Below, piece after piece: positions 36,224 through 46,404 of a stretch of DNA of 64,000 nucleotides (positions are counted from its first letter, which is position 1; every line of letters starts with the position of its first letter). The stretch comes from Nelumbo lutea (lineage: Eukaryota > Streptophyta > Magnoliopsida > Proteales > Nelumbonaceae), in contig JAKGHH010000002.1 in assembly GCA_022828595.1 (NCBI GenBank), forward strand, positions 80,138,383 to 80,202,382, given 5' to 3'. The notes under the pieces are model-generated. The model saw nothing but the letters and a program-made list of their open reading frames with translations. It ran no database searches and was not told the DNA's origin. A program made the position numbers and the translations under genes.

Positions 36224-37010
36224 AGAGGTGTAAATCGGGTCATGTTGGGCCAGCATGGCACTGTCTGCATGTAGACCGCACAAAAAGCAGATTGTGTCAT
36301 GTTGGTCTGTGGGCTGAGCCGGACCGTGCTTCTCTCCCTTGGGATAATTTGTGGGGTTAGCCCGACACGACCCACAACTCGAGCCCATGCAGGTTTGGGA
36401 CAAGCGAGCTACAAGTCGTACCGATTGGGAATATGGGTCGGGCTTCGCGCCTGGGCCGAATCGGGCTAGAAAGGCCCATACTGATTTTCCTTGTTGTCAT
36501 TTTGACATTTTATTTTGTTTTTTAATTTTTTTGCTAAGTAAAACTAAAATACTTAACTTTCGTTTGGGAACAAATTGAAAAAACAAAAAATCTAGCAAAG
36601 AAATGAAAAAAAAAAGTTTACCAAAATACAAAATGGATAACAAATTGTAAAAAAATAGGAATTTTATTTTATTTAAAATATAAAAATTATAAATTGAAAA
36701 TAAAAAATTACATTGTTGAAAAAATAACAAATAATTTAAATAAAATTGAAAAAATTACTCCATCTCCTTGACTTTAATCATGTGCTCCATCAAGTGTAGT
36801 AGTGTCATGACTTCTTTTGTCTTGTAATTTATCCTTAACATCTAACAAATAATCTTTGAAGTAGATGTCTTTTTCTTGTTTCTCATAGAAGAGCAAATGT
36901 CTATCCAAGTGCCCAATGCTACCCTTGCTACTAAAGTTAAAGCCAATCCTACATTTTTGGCAAATGACTCTTTTTCTCTTCCCCTCAACTTCATATATTT
37001 TAAATATTTG
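36224..37010 (-). mobile_element. hAT remnant with BED zinc-finger fragment
   Basis: CTAGAGGTGTAAATCGGGTC at 36224 looks like a hAT terminal end, followed by GC-rich blocks (GGGCCGAATCGGGC). From about 37005 to a stop at 36780-36778 the reverse strand reads KIYEVEGKRKRVICQKCRIG, then SSKGSIGHLDRHLLF. The C-x2-C followed by H-x3-H is the BED zinc finger at the N-terminus of hAT transposases, a DNA-binding domain. The dimerisation and catalytic parts are absent, and an A/T-rich filler separates the finger from the terminal repeat. No right end was found. Deletion derivative, not functional. Confidence 0.65.
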
Positions 37011-37558
37011 CTAAATTAGGCTAGTGAACTTAATGTTAGGGAATTGGTTTCAGGAGGAGAAGCCAACCATTTTTTTTAATTCTAACAAATAAAAAATTAT
37101 TTAATTGCAATTACTTGCATGATCAGATTACCAGTTTAGAATCTCAACTTGATTTTAATGGTTGAAGCCTCAAAGCCTCCTAAATTGCTAAGTGTATGAC
37201 AGTATGCGATTGTATGAGATGAGACTGAGAGTATGAGAATTGAGAAAATAATTGCTAAATTGGTGTGGTGATAATAGTGGAGGATAGGGATATTTATAGG
37301 AATTGAAAATAATTCAATTGCCTAAAATACCCTAAATACTAGCAGTTTTTTAGTTGTCGAGAGGGGTATTTTGGTTATTGTAAAGTATATATCACTTTAC
37401 CCAAATGCCCCAAATGTCTCAAACTAGTTGATATATAATTATAGGATATAGTTATTGAAGGGGCATTATTGTCCCAAACTAGCTATTTATAGGCTTATAG
37501 TTGTTTATTGAGGTGGTATGTCTGTAAAAGCCCCTTGAAAAAAAGTTGAAATTATTTG
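37011..37558. other. Unassigned, AT-rich
   Basis: No gene, splice pattern or terminal repeats recognised. It may be the 5' side of the hAT remnant. Confidence 0.4.
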
Positions 37559-38683
37559 TGAAAGGATGAGAGATCCATCCCATGGACGCCCAAAGATGGC
37601 GGAATAAGGGGGCGAATTTCAAAAATTTTTCTCTCCCTTCAACTGGGAATCACATTCCCTATTTAGAAAATCATATTTTCAAGGATCATTCTTGAACCTT
37701 AAACTGAACCAGATTTGAATCAAAAGGAATAGAAGAGAATTATACCTGATACGGAGAAGTAATATAGAATGGTATGTGAACACAACTTCCTTTCAATCCT
37801 TTCTCAAAGAACTGATGTCAAGATCCAATATTGACTTCTCCCACAACTGGAGATCGAACTGGAAAACAGGGCGACAAGAACAGGGAGGCGGCAAGAGAGT
37901 ATTCGCAGGGTGCAGAATTCTCTCTTCTTGATTTCAGCATCTGATGTATATCTCCTAAAGGCTGCCGCCCCCTCCTTCTTTTGTTAACTTAAAAGATCAG
38001 TTTCTAATCCCATTAGGAGCTGCTTATCCAAATCATATTTGGATCAGCCCTCTCTTCTAGTGATAAGGACAAACCCTTATCTTATCTACAGATTAGATTA
38101 GCTTTCTCCTAATCCCATTAGGAGGTTTCTAGATCTGAATCACATTCAGATCTGGACTCTCTGAGTGGATAGGATTAAGACCCTATCCTATCTGCTAATC
38201 CATCTCAGAATTTGCCCCTTTAATTAACTAAATAAATAGCCCAGTTCGAAATGGGCTTTAGGCCCATTAAGCTTATGTGCTCACTTAACCTTCCTAACTG
38301 CTGCCCAGTTGGGCTTCCTTGTATGGCGTGGGACCCAAGCATTGGTCTACACATCAGCCACATGGGTTTGGCCCAGCCTTTGTTACAAGGCCTGGTCGAA
38401 TACACTTTTAAAGACAGTGCACCCCCTGAAACCCATCGAATGGGCTCTATGGGTCCAACATTTACCCTAAGTGGTCCCTGGGCCAAGCCACCTTGTAACA
38501 CCCAGGGACTGTGGGCAGATGCAAGATTAGCCCATCAGGTATTATCCTCAATGGTCTTACACTTAACCTCTCAGCCCTTAATGATCATACACTGCCTGAC
38601 AAGAGAGGACCTCTCCCTCGGCTGCAAGGAACAGTGTTGCACTCTCCACTTATATGGATCCCGGGAATTAAAACCTTTTTGCA
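37559..38683 (-). mobile_element. Ty1/copia LTR, second copy
   Basis: Matches 18795-20063 throughout and in the same orientation: GGCGAATTTCAAAAATTT near the left end, GGCTGCCGCCCCCTCCT near 37960, ATCCCATTAGGAG steps, CAGTTGGGCTTCCTTGTATG near 38305, and CCCGGGAATTAAAACCTTTT at the right end. It lacks the TA microsatellite and the part corresponding to 20064-20780. No target duplication was found (ATTTG against GTGAT) and no primer-binding site or coding region adjoins it, so it is a truncated or recombined LTR. The 193-codon ORF at 38251-38832 is LTR sequence. Confidence 0.75.
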
Positions 38684-38855
38684 GTGATGGAGACTACGGG
38701 TTGTCTCTCTCTCTGATGCAAGCTGTCTTGTGTACATTCTGTTCTTTGTTTTGTTCATCTGAGTATATATCTCAATACTCCATTATAAATGAAGTAGGAG
38801 TTTCCCTGCATTACAGCAATATAATCCTATAACACTCAAAAGAATGCTTATTCTG

Positions 38856-39411
38856 AAGAAAGTCATTGGTAAAGAAACTCAAGTTGAAATGAGGGAAGTG
38901 CTGGGAGTGTTATATTTAGGAGGGGAGTTTTCTGAACAATTGGAAGATGGGGAAATAAGAGAGCAGAAATCGGGGGAAGTTTTAGAAACAGAACACTATG
39001 TGAGGGTCAGTTGAAAAGAATGGGGTGGGAGTTAATTATCAATGAAAGAAGAAAAAAAAAAAAAAGAATGGGGTAGGAGTTTAGTTGACACCGGTAACCA
39101 TATTTGGAGACACATTTTTGATACCTGATGAGGGCGATTCTGATGGTGGGAGTATGGTTTTTGGATAGAGGTATGAGAGAATCCTTGTTTTTTCTTGTTT
39201 GTAATGGTTCTTATATTTGGGTCATAGTTTTTAAAGTGTGCCATACCCATTATGTGTGCCATACCGCCATTAGTCTATGTAAGTTCTTATTTGATTGGTC
39301 ATGATGGGGAGTTTAGGATGCTTGTTGGTTCTCTTGTCCTTTGTGGGTAATTTCTTACAACCTATTTTTGTGTCTTCATTTTGTTTTAATGAATTTTTCT
39401 TTACCATAAAA
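38856..39411 (+). mobile_element. Retroposon insertion with 13-bp target duplication
   Basis: AATGCTTATTCTG occurs at 38843-38855 and again, identical, at 39412-39424. The 556 bp between end in TTTAATGAATTTTTCTTTACC and a short A-rich tail, like plant LINE 3' UTRs. No LINE protein is left, which fits a heavily 5'-truncated LINE copy or a retroposed transcript. An A15 run lies at about 39050. The reverse ORF at 39032-39262 is not supported. Confidence 0.75.
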
Positions 39412-39424
39412 AATGCTTATTCTG

Positions 39425-40442
39425 TCCAAGATTCCAAGGAACTTATCCCATAGTTTTGGAGATGTATTAGATAAGATGCCTGTGAGCAGAAAATCTGAAT
39501 GTCATGTAATTACGTCTCTTTCACACTTTTCTCTACTACTCTCCCTCATTGAAAGATTGAGTCACTAGGGTCAGAGATATGATGGAGGGAAAGGTCTTAG
39601 CTTCAATTGAAATGAGATTTTCTCCATTTTGTAGCATGGAAAGATGCATGATGAACTTTAGAAGAAAGTAAAGGAGAATAAAAGGATATGGAAGGGCAAA
39701 AGAAAGAAGAAAAGATTGGGAGTGAATTCACACTCGCATCCAACTTTCTTTCCCTGATGTTGTTTGCCTTAGCCAAACTATGTGGTGAACATGTTTAGAA
39801 CAATCAAGTGTTGAACAAGTCGAGATTAATGAAACATGGGGGACCCTCATGGACCAATTCCTGTAATGTTCAGGATCAGTGTCTCACCCACAGACTCCAC
39901 CAGGTTGGTTTTTACCCAATAAAGAACTAATAGAGGACAAATATTCATATCTAAGCATTTATCTTTTTGTTGACTTCATCCTATGTGTCACATCATAGGT
40001 GTTAAGATTAATCAGATTTTATAACAGACATTGTCTAACACATGGTAACAGCATATGTTTGCCTTTCCAAAGCCTATTATCTTAGATACAAAAATGACAA
40101 CTCCCATTATCTACATGCTTTTATGATTGTTTTGATTGATATTTGAGAAAAATGATTGTGGATTTCGATTGAGTAATGAGTATCTCAGAGCAAAGGCAGC
40201 CATATTTTGAATTTTATTAAGTATCGGATGGAGCAAGTTGTTTGTTTTGTTGGGCATCTACCCATATGTCTACACAGCTGATGCAAATGCATAAAGATAA
40301 TTATCTTATTTACCAAGTTCTCTAATTCAATTACAACATTTTCTGTTAAACTGCAAATATCTTGTGTGGAGTAAAAGTGTAGCTCCATTCATTTGCTTTA
40401 ATAATGAAATCTCCATTGCTGAACTACTTGACTCTTTGGCAG
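39425..40442 (+). other. Upstream intron-like sequence of the PP1 pseudo-exon
   Basis: No exon 1 of a PP1 gene is recognisable. The last bases form a pyrimidine-containing tract ending TTTGGCAG at 40442, a 3' splice site placed exactly where plant TOPP genes split the glycine codon before DIHGQ. Confidence 0.5.
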
Positions 40443-40999
40443 GAGATATCCATGGTCAGTATTCTGATCTTCTTCGGCTTTTTGAATATGGTGGACTCCC
40501 ACCTGTAGCAAATTATCTCTTACTTGGAGATTATGTGGACCGTGGTAAGCAGAGCATAGAGACCATTTGCCTTCTCCTTGCATGCAAAATTAAATACCGG
40601 AGAACTTTTTCCTTCTTCGGGGCAACCATGAATGTTTCCATCAACCGAATATATGGGTTTTATGATGAGTGCAAGAGAAGGTTTAATGTCCGCCTTTGGA
40701 AGACATTTACAGATTGCTTCAACTGCCTACCAGTGGCTGCTCTTATTGATGACAAGATGCTTTGCATGCATGGAGGATTGTCCCCTGACTTGAAGAACTT
40801 GGATCAGATACGGAATATTGCTCGCCCTGTTGATGTGCCCGATCAGGGACTTCTCTGTGATTTGCTATGGGCTGATCCTGATAAAGATGTACAATGATGG
40901 GGAGAAAATGACAGTGGTGTATCTTATACATTTGGAGCTGACAAGGTCACTCAATTCCTTCAAAAACATGATCTAGATCTCATTTGCCGTACTCATCAG
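40443..40999 (+). pseudogene. TOPP: PP1 catalytic subunit (TOPP-like) exon 2, inactivated
   Basis: Encodes the central part of a type-1 Ser/Thr phosphatase: [25 protein letters not shown] (40526-40546), a long perfect-looking block [52 protein letters not shown] and [12 protein letters not shown]. It is bounded by AG at 40441-40442 and CAG|GTAGGT at 40999-41000, so it is a genomic copy, not a retrocopy. Three lesions: a 1-base loss near 40597 and a 2-base loss near 40636 restore frame but put the RGNHEC motif (40618-40635) out of frame, removing metal-binding residues, and TGA at 40895-40897 replaces a glycine codon. The conserved RAH near the end reads RTH. No exon 1 or exon 3 is found nearby. 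Confidence 0.95.
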
Positions 41000-41412
41000 G
41001 TAGGTATGATTCAAATGCCATAGCCTGGCTCTTTTGGCTTGCTTAATAAACTTTTGTTACTTCATTAACATATGCATCTATCGGCTTATGTCTAGGCCTA
41101 TAAATTTCAGTTATGCATCTAACATCAAATCATGGTCTAGATTAGTGCATGTTTCATGAAATCATAGGGTCCCATCAGAATGGCATAATTCATAATCCTC
41201 ACTAAAAGTTATGGCAGACAAGTAGGGGTGCTACAACTTCCATATCTAGTAGTGGACTTTCCAGTGTGACAGAAGGTAATAGTGACTAATGATGAAAAAT
41301 AGATATGAATAAACAAAGATACAGCTTGCTGTCCACCAAAGTTTGAGTAGGAACTAGATTTTATCATGGAAGAGAGAACTACAATATTGCTGGAAGGTCT
41401 TGAAGTGATCAA
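41000..41412 (+). other. Remnant of PP1 intron 2, unassigned
   Basis: Follows the donor GTAGGTATG. It contains no PP1 exon 3 motifs such as the SAPNYC segment. It ends where LINE ORF1-like coding begins. Confidence 0.5.
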
Positions 41413-42977
41413 ATGGATGCAGAAGTTTGTTTAGAAGCAAGTTCTAAAGGTAAACAAATGAACTTTACGAATTTCAACCTTGATGGAAGAAAGATGTATG
41501 AGTTGGAATGCAGAAAGAATGCAAAAGGTTGTTACATAACTCTGCAGGAATTCTTTGGAGGAAGAAAGAAGCAGGTGGTCTGCTTCCTAGAAAGTAGAAG
41601 GGTAATGGTTGGAAGGCAGTGACACAGGTACTGAGTGACTTTATTCAGCAGCTGAAAACAAAACAAGTAGATGGTGATTACTCCTTATGCCTCTTGTAAA
41701 GCTTTGTTAGATCTGGGTGAAGATGAAGTAGAGATTTCAGCTTTTCAGAGGCTGGTGCTGCCACAGTCTCGAAATGGTGTCCTCTCTCCAATACAAAAAG
41801 TTTTGTGATTGAGGACAATGTCATAGTCAGATTGCTTGGGTTACTTTTCAACCTCTGGAAGGAGGAAGTATTACAATCAATAGTTGTAGTCTGTGATGCA
41901 AGATTAGATGGTGTGTTTGATTGTGATCTCCATTCAATTGTAGTGATGTTAGGTGGTATTAAACCTAGTGATATTCCAAAGAAGATAGAGGTTGTTTCAG
42001 ATGGTTTAGTTTACCCCGTTTGGCTTGCTACCTCCATTGAAGCCCAGCTATGGAAGGAGGGAAGAAGAGAGGAAGATGAAGAGACAAAACAAGATTGGTT
42101 GTGTGGTTTGCAAGGCAGTGTAGTCTCTACAAGAGAAGTTAAGGCAACTGAGGTACCCAAGAAAAAAAGAGAAAAAAGAGGATGATTTAAACACTTGGGG
42201 AAAGTCTGCATGGCAAGGTGGCTGAGGGATGGCAGGCCCTGTGTTCAGTCGATGACAGGGGAATTAAATGGAGACGGGCTTGTTCCAGTTCAAATTTCAA
42301 AACAAAATGAACAAAGGTCGGCAAAGTTTCAGGGTTCAAGCCAGCCCTGTGAGCTGGTTCAGTCTGGTCTAATGAACCGAGGCTAGTCAACCAGTCACAT
42401 GTTTTAAGTAAACATGTGACTGGCAAAGGGATAGAGGGTTGGGCCAAGGCCCATCAGGATCTAATGGGTCTAGGCAAGTGAATGGGCCGACTTTTTTAAA
42501 TCGGATGGATCCAAACCTTAAAAAGCCCCGCGCCCTTTTAAGTAGGCACGTGACCAAAGGAAATGGGGAGATGATGGACCAAAATGATGGTCTATCATCG
42601 TCTCCCTCGAGCAATTCGCAACCAACGCCTGCAGGAAGTAGGGTTAGTTGCAGTGGTGCGGCAAATCTGAACTAGGCATGTTGCTGATCAAAACTGAGGA
42701 AGGGGTAATTTGGCAGCTAAGGAATGAATTCAGGCACTTCAAACAACTTTCTAGAGATATGCTCATCCAAATAAGATGGATTAGAAGATCTGCAAACAGC
42801 ATGGCAGATGGCCTAGCTAAACAAGGAATTCAGAGACAACCCATGTTTTGGGCTCATGTGAAAATTTGGGTTGGCTTTTTGGGTTTGCTGTTTTTTTTAC
42901 AACCTCTAGTTGTATCTTTCTATTCAAAATTAATATTTCAATTTTTCTGTTGCTGATAAAAAAAAATAAAAAAAAAT
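41413..42977 (+). pseudogene. Internally deleted LINE: ORF1-like (DUF4283-type) fused to RNase H tail and poly-A
   Basis: 41413-42185 carries two open pieces. The first contains NFNLDGRKMYELECRKNAKG and a GGRKKQVVCF block; the second (41805-42185) contains VIVRLLGLLFNLWKEEVLQ and LVYPVWLATSIEAQLW. This pattern fits the nucleic-acid-binding ORF1 of plant LINEs. After about 450 bp of linker, at about 42700-42850 it reads IRWIRRSANSMADGLAKQGI, the C-terminus of the LINE RNase H domain, followed by a short 3' UTR and an A-rich tail at 42957-42977. The endonuclease and the whole RT are missing. A target duplication was not found, so the left limit is uncertain. Confidence 0.7.
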
Positions 42978-43416
42978 GCTTATCATGTTACTTTGAACAG
43001 TGAAAGAAACAAGGCCTTTTACCTCTTATGACCTCACTATATAGCCCTCCCCCATCCCCCATAACAGAAATATTTTCCTTCAATTCAGTCCTAGATCCTA
43101 AACATCCTAAAGACCATCACATTATATTACATTCTATCATTTATGGGCGATAATTGGTGACAGTTGCTGCATTACATACTAATACGATTTATGCCCATTA
43201 CTCGCTCTGTCTCGTAATCAAAGCATCTACTGGCCAACATAAAATAGAGTTACACATAGTACACCTTTACACATATCATAGAAAGATCATTCGCTAGATC
43301 CTTCCACTAATGATCTCTTTGAGATTGTAAAAGATATGGTGATTTCCCTGTTAAGCCCTTTGCTTTAATTTGAATTTGGAGATGGTTTTCTTTCTTGAGA
43401 TATGGAGATTGCTCCA
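42978..43416. other. Unassigned
   Basis: No coding sequence, element ends or repeats recognised on either strand. Confidence 0.5.
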
Positions 43417-43678
43417 GTGTGAGATGGAGCATAAAATGCACTCACACAAAAAAAAAAAAGAAAAGAAAAAGAAGAAAGAAACAAATACCGTGTGAGACGG
43501 AGAATAAAACGCACTCACACAAAAAAAAAAAAAAAAAGAAAAGAAAAAGAAGAAAGAAGCAAATACCTCGTGTGAAATGGAGCATAAGATGTACTCACAC
43601 AAAAAAATAAAAAGAAAAGAAAAAGAAGAAAGAAGCAAATACCCCGTGTGAGATGGAGCATAAAATGCACTCACACCA
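43417..43678. repeat. Four-copy tandem repeat with hairpin cores
   Basis: Units start GTGTGAG (or GTGTGAA) at 43417, 43490, 43570 and 43646, spaced 73-80 bp. Each has a 31-base core of the form GTGTGAGATGGAGCAT, AAA, ATGCACTCACAC, able to form a two-part hairpin (GTGTGAG with CTCACAC, and GCAT with ATGC). Cores are separated by A-rich AAAAGAAAAAGAAGAAAGAA spacers of varying A-run length. ORFs here are low-complexity. Confidence 0.9.
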
Positions 43679-44044
43679 AAAAAAAGGGGAAAGAAAAAAA
43701 AATTGGTGACGCCTGAGGTTCAAAGGGACAAAATGTGGTTGAACACTCAATGAGGTGCAGTGACAGATTTGAGACCAAGCTCAAAGTAAGGGTTAAATTT
43801 GGCGGTCAAGGAGCTGATTTACATATTGAATGGAAGTGAATGTTAGGGCTTGAAAAATTTCATATTCTCCCCTTTCTTGACTCTTATGTATGTGATAAGA
43901 ATGGCAATTCAGAGGAATGAATCAGAATATCTACACATGTTTCCCAACCACTCAATGTATTCTCATCCTAGAATTCATCCGGTAAATGGTAATAATAAGG
44001 GGGGATGATTTGTTTATGGCTGAGGTCTTTGCTTGAGGACAAGC
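43679..44044. other. Unassigned
   Basis: No supported gene or element. It precedes the first copy of the duplicated segment. Confidence 0.4.
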
Positions 44045-44764
44045 AAAAGCTTAACCCACTTGTGAAGGGGTACTTTTCCCCTATGCCCAGTCCTTGCCAA
44101 TGTTTCCCTGAAGGGTGCAATGCCTACATTCATCTCATCATACAAAGGCACCATCGCTCTATGGAAACTCTACATTGGCTAACTATTCTTGGGTGATGGT
44201 GCCCCTCATGTACATTGAAAACAGAGAGGACACATCCTCTACTGATATCCAAAACTCCCCAAAAGGCCCAAAAAATGTGTATTTAACAACAATGACCCAG
44301 TAATCCATACCTTTTTGATGATTATGTGCAACTTTAATCTTATAATGCTGGGTTTTCTGCCAGAATGGCAACCTATATTGTTGGTGATGATGGAATCAGG
44401 TAACCAATTAACGATTTTGGTTTCACTTTTATTTTGATAGGCAAATACTCTCTTTCTTTGTTTTTCAGTTGTTCTAGAGATTAGTGATTTTAGTCTGAGT
44501 TGGTTCAGAATGATGTGCTTTGCCTAAGTTTTCTAACTCAATTATAATACAATTTTTAGTCTTTTTTCCTAGTTACACTAAAAACAATTGTTTGTGGTAG
44601 TTTGCAATAAATTATAGAGGTTTAAGATAATTTTAGGGACTTGTTAAATGCTTGGATTTTGTGGTTTTTATTCTATTTTTCTTTAGAGTTGTGGTTCAAT
44701 CGTGCAATCTCTCTCTTCTCTCTCCCTGGGTGAAGTGCTTGTTATTTTTGCTTTTTGAGTACCA
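44045..44764 (+). repeat. Duplicated exon-intron-like segment, copy 1
   Basis: Begins GCTTAACCCACTTGTGAAGG and matches 44765-45680 over most of its length. A block ending TATTGTTGGTGATGATGG then AATCAG|GTAACC looks like an exon 3' end with donor. One frame reads SYNAGFSARMATYIVGDDGI, another FLPEWQPILLVMMESG. Neither is a family I recognise, and both copies have stops in the first frame. The following 300 bp (TAGAGATTAGTGATTTTAG, GATGTGCTTTGCC) look intronic. Confidence 0.6.
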
Positions 44765-45680
44765 GAACTTAATCCACTTGTGAAGGGGGTACCTTTCCCC
44801 TATGCCCAGTCCCTGCCAATGTTTGACTGAAGGTTGCAATGCCTACCTTCATCTCATCATACAAGGGCACCATCACTTTATGGAAGACGCTCTGCATTGG
44901 CTAACTATGCTTGGCTGATGGTGCCCCACATCCTCTGTTGATATCCCAAACTCCCCAAAATACCCAAAATGTGTATATAACAGTAGTGAGCCAGTATTGG
45001 GTCCATATCTTTTTGATGATTATGTACAGGTTTAATCTTACAATGCTGGGCTTTCTGCGGGAATGGCAACCTATATTGTTGGTGATGATGGAATCAGGTA
45101 ACCAGGTAATGCTTCAATTGTTTTAGAGATTAGTGATTTTAGTCTGTGCTAGTTTACATTGATGTGCTTTTCCCAAGTCTTTTTTTGTCCTAGTTAGACA
45201 AAGAACAGTTGTTGCTTGTATTTTGCAATAATTAATAGAGGTTTGAGATAGTTTAAGGACTTGTTAGATGCTTGGATTTTTTTCTCATCGGTTCTTCGTA
45301 TTTTAATTGGTCATTTAAATGTTTAGAAGGAAAATGTTTGCCAATAGTCGTGAATTTTTAGCTATAAAGACCCTATTCAAAACATTAATCACATCTCTCT
45401 AACAAATCAATTTTGGACACATTACTCTTAACTCAAAAAATTACCAATTGATTTTCTATTGAATTTTTGGATGAGGTTGAATGCAATTACTTATTAATTG
45501 GAGATATGCTCAGCTTGGTTGTTAGCTTGTAAAGACCAAGAAAATGCAATGCATCATGAATTTGTGCCCACATGTTGGTGTTGTCGAAGTACTAGAATTT
45601 TAATCCATACTTACACTGGCAAAGTGTTATTTAAAATTTGAAAGTAAACCAAATGCTTTTACTTATTTGCATCTTAAGAA
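44765..45680 (+). repeat. Duplicated exon-intron-like segment, copy 2
   Basis: Parallel to copy 1 from CTTAATCCACTTGTGAAGGG to beyond the donor-like AATCAG|GTAACC, then extends further (TTGGAGATATGCTCAGCTTGG near 45500, CACATGTTGGTGTTG near 45571), a part shared with the third copy at 48361-49130. About 50 bp equivalent to the 'acattgaaaacagagagga' region of copy 1 is deleted. The ORF at 44911-45126 overlaps this segment and includes the WQPILLVMMES reading. Function unknown. Confidence 0.6.
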
Positions 45681-46164
<484 letters not shown>

Positions 46165-46404
46165 AAAAAGATCTGTGATCCCTTAAAAAAGAAAAATATC
46201 CGCGACTACTTCCACTGACAATTGTTCGGTCAATTTGATGGATACAGAAAGCTCATATTCTTCCAGTTTTGATTTTCTCAATCAGGTGAAAGAATAATGA
46301 CCTAAATCCTAACTCTTTTTCTTACATGAGCCTTCTCTATTTCAATTTCATCCTATTCACCCCATGAAAAAAAAAGAAAATGCAATTACTTATTAATTGG
46401 AAAT
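46165..46404. other. Unassigned, possibly more organelle-derived DNA
   Basis: Includes AAATATCCGCGACTAC and ATGGATACAGAAAGCTC, which differ in style from the surrounding AT-rich repeats. I do not recognise a specific plastid or mitochondrial gene. From about 46378 it rejoins TGCAATTACTTATTAATTGG, a phrase of the duplicated segments. Confidence 0.35.

Noticed and set aside
36497..36730. Reverse ORF rich in Phe, Leu and Lys
   Set aside because: A/T-rich filler in the hAT remnant with no domain.
37559..38683. Solo LTR with target duplication
   Set aside because: The five bases on each side do not match, and the part equivalent to 20064-20780 is missing, so a clean solo LTR is not supported.
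38251..38832. A 193-codon ORF
   Set aside because: Lies within the copia LTR copy, is matched out of context by the LTR at 18795-20063, and has no domain.
40364..40442. N-terminal extension of the PP1 ORF before the GDIHGQ segment
   Set aside because: A 3' splice site lies at 40442, and the upstream residues do not match PP1. This is intron read in frame.
43351..43674. Phe/Ser-rich reverse ORF of 107 codons
   Set aside because: Translation of A-rich spacers in the hairpin tandem repeat.
43417..43678. CRISPR-like array (regular repeats with spacers)
   Set aside because: The spacers are A-rich and related to one another, only four units exist, and the context is plant nuclear DNA.
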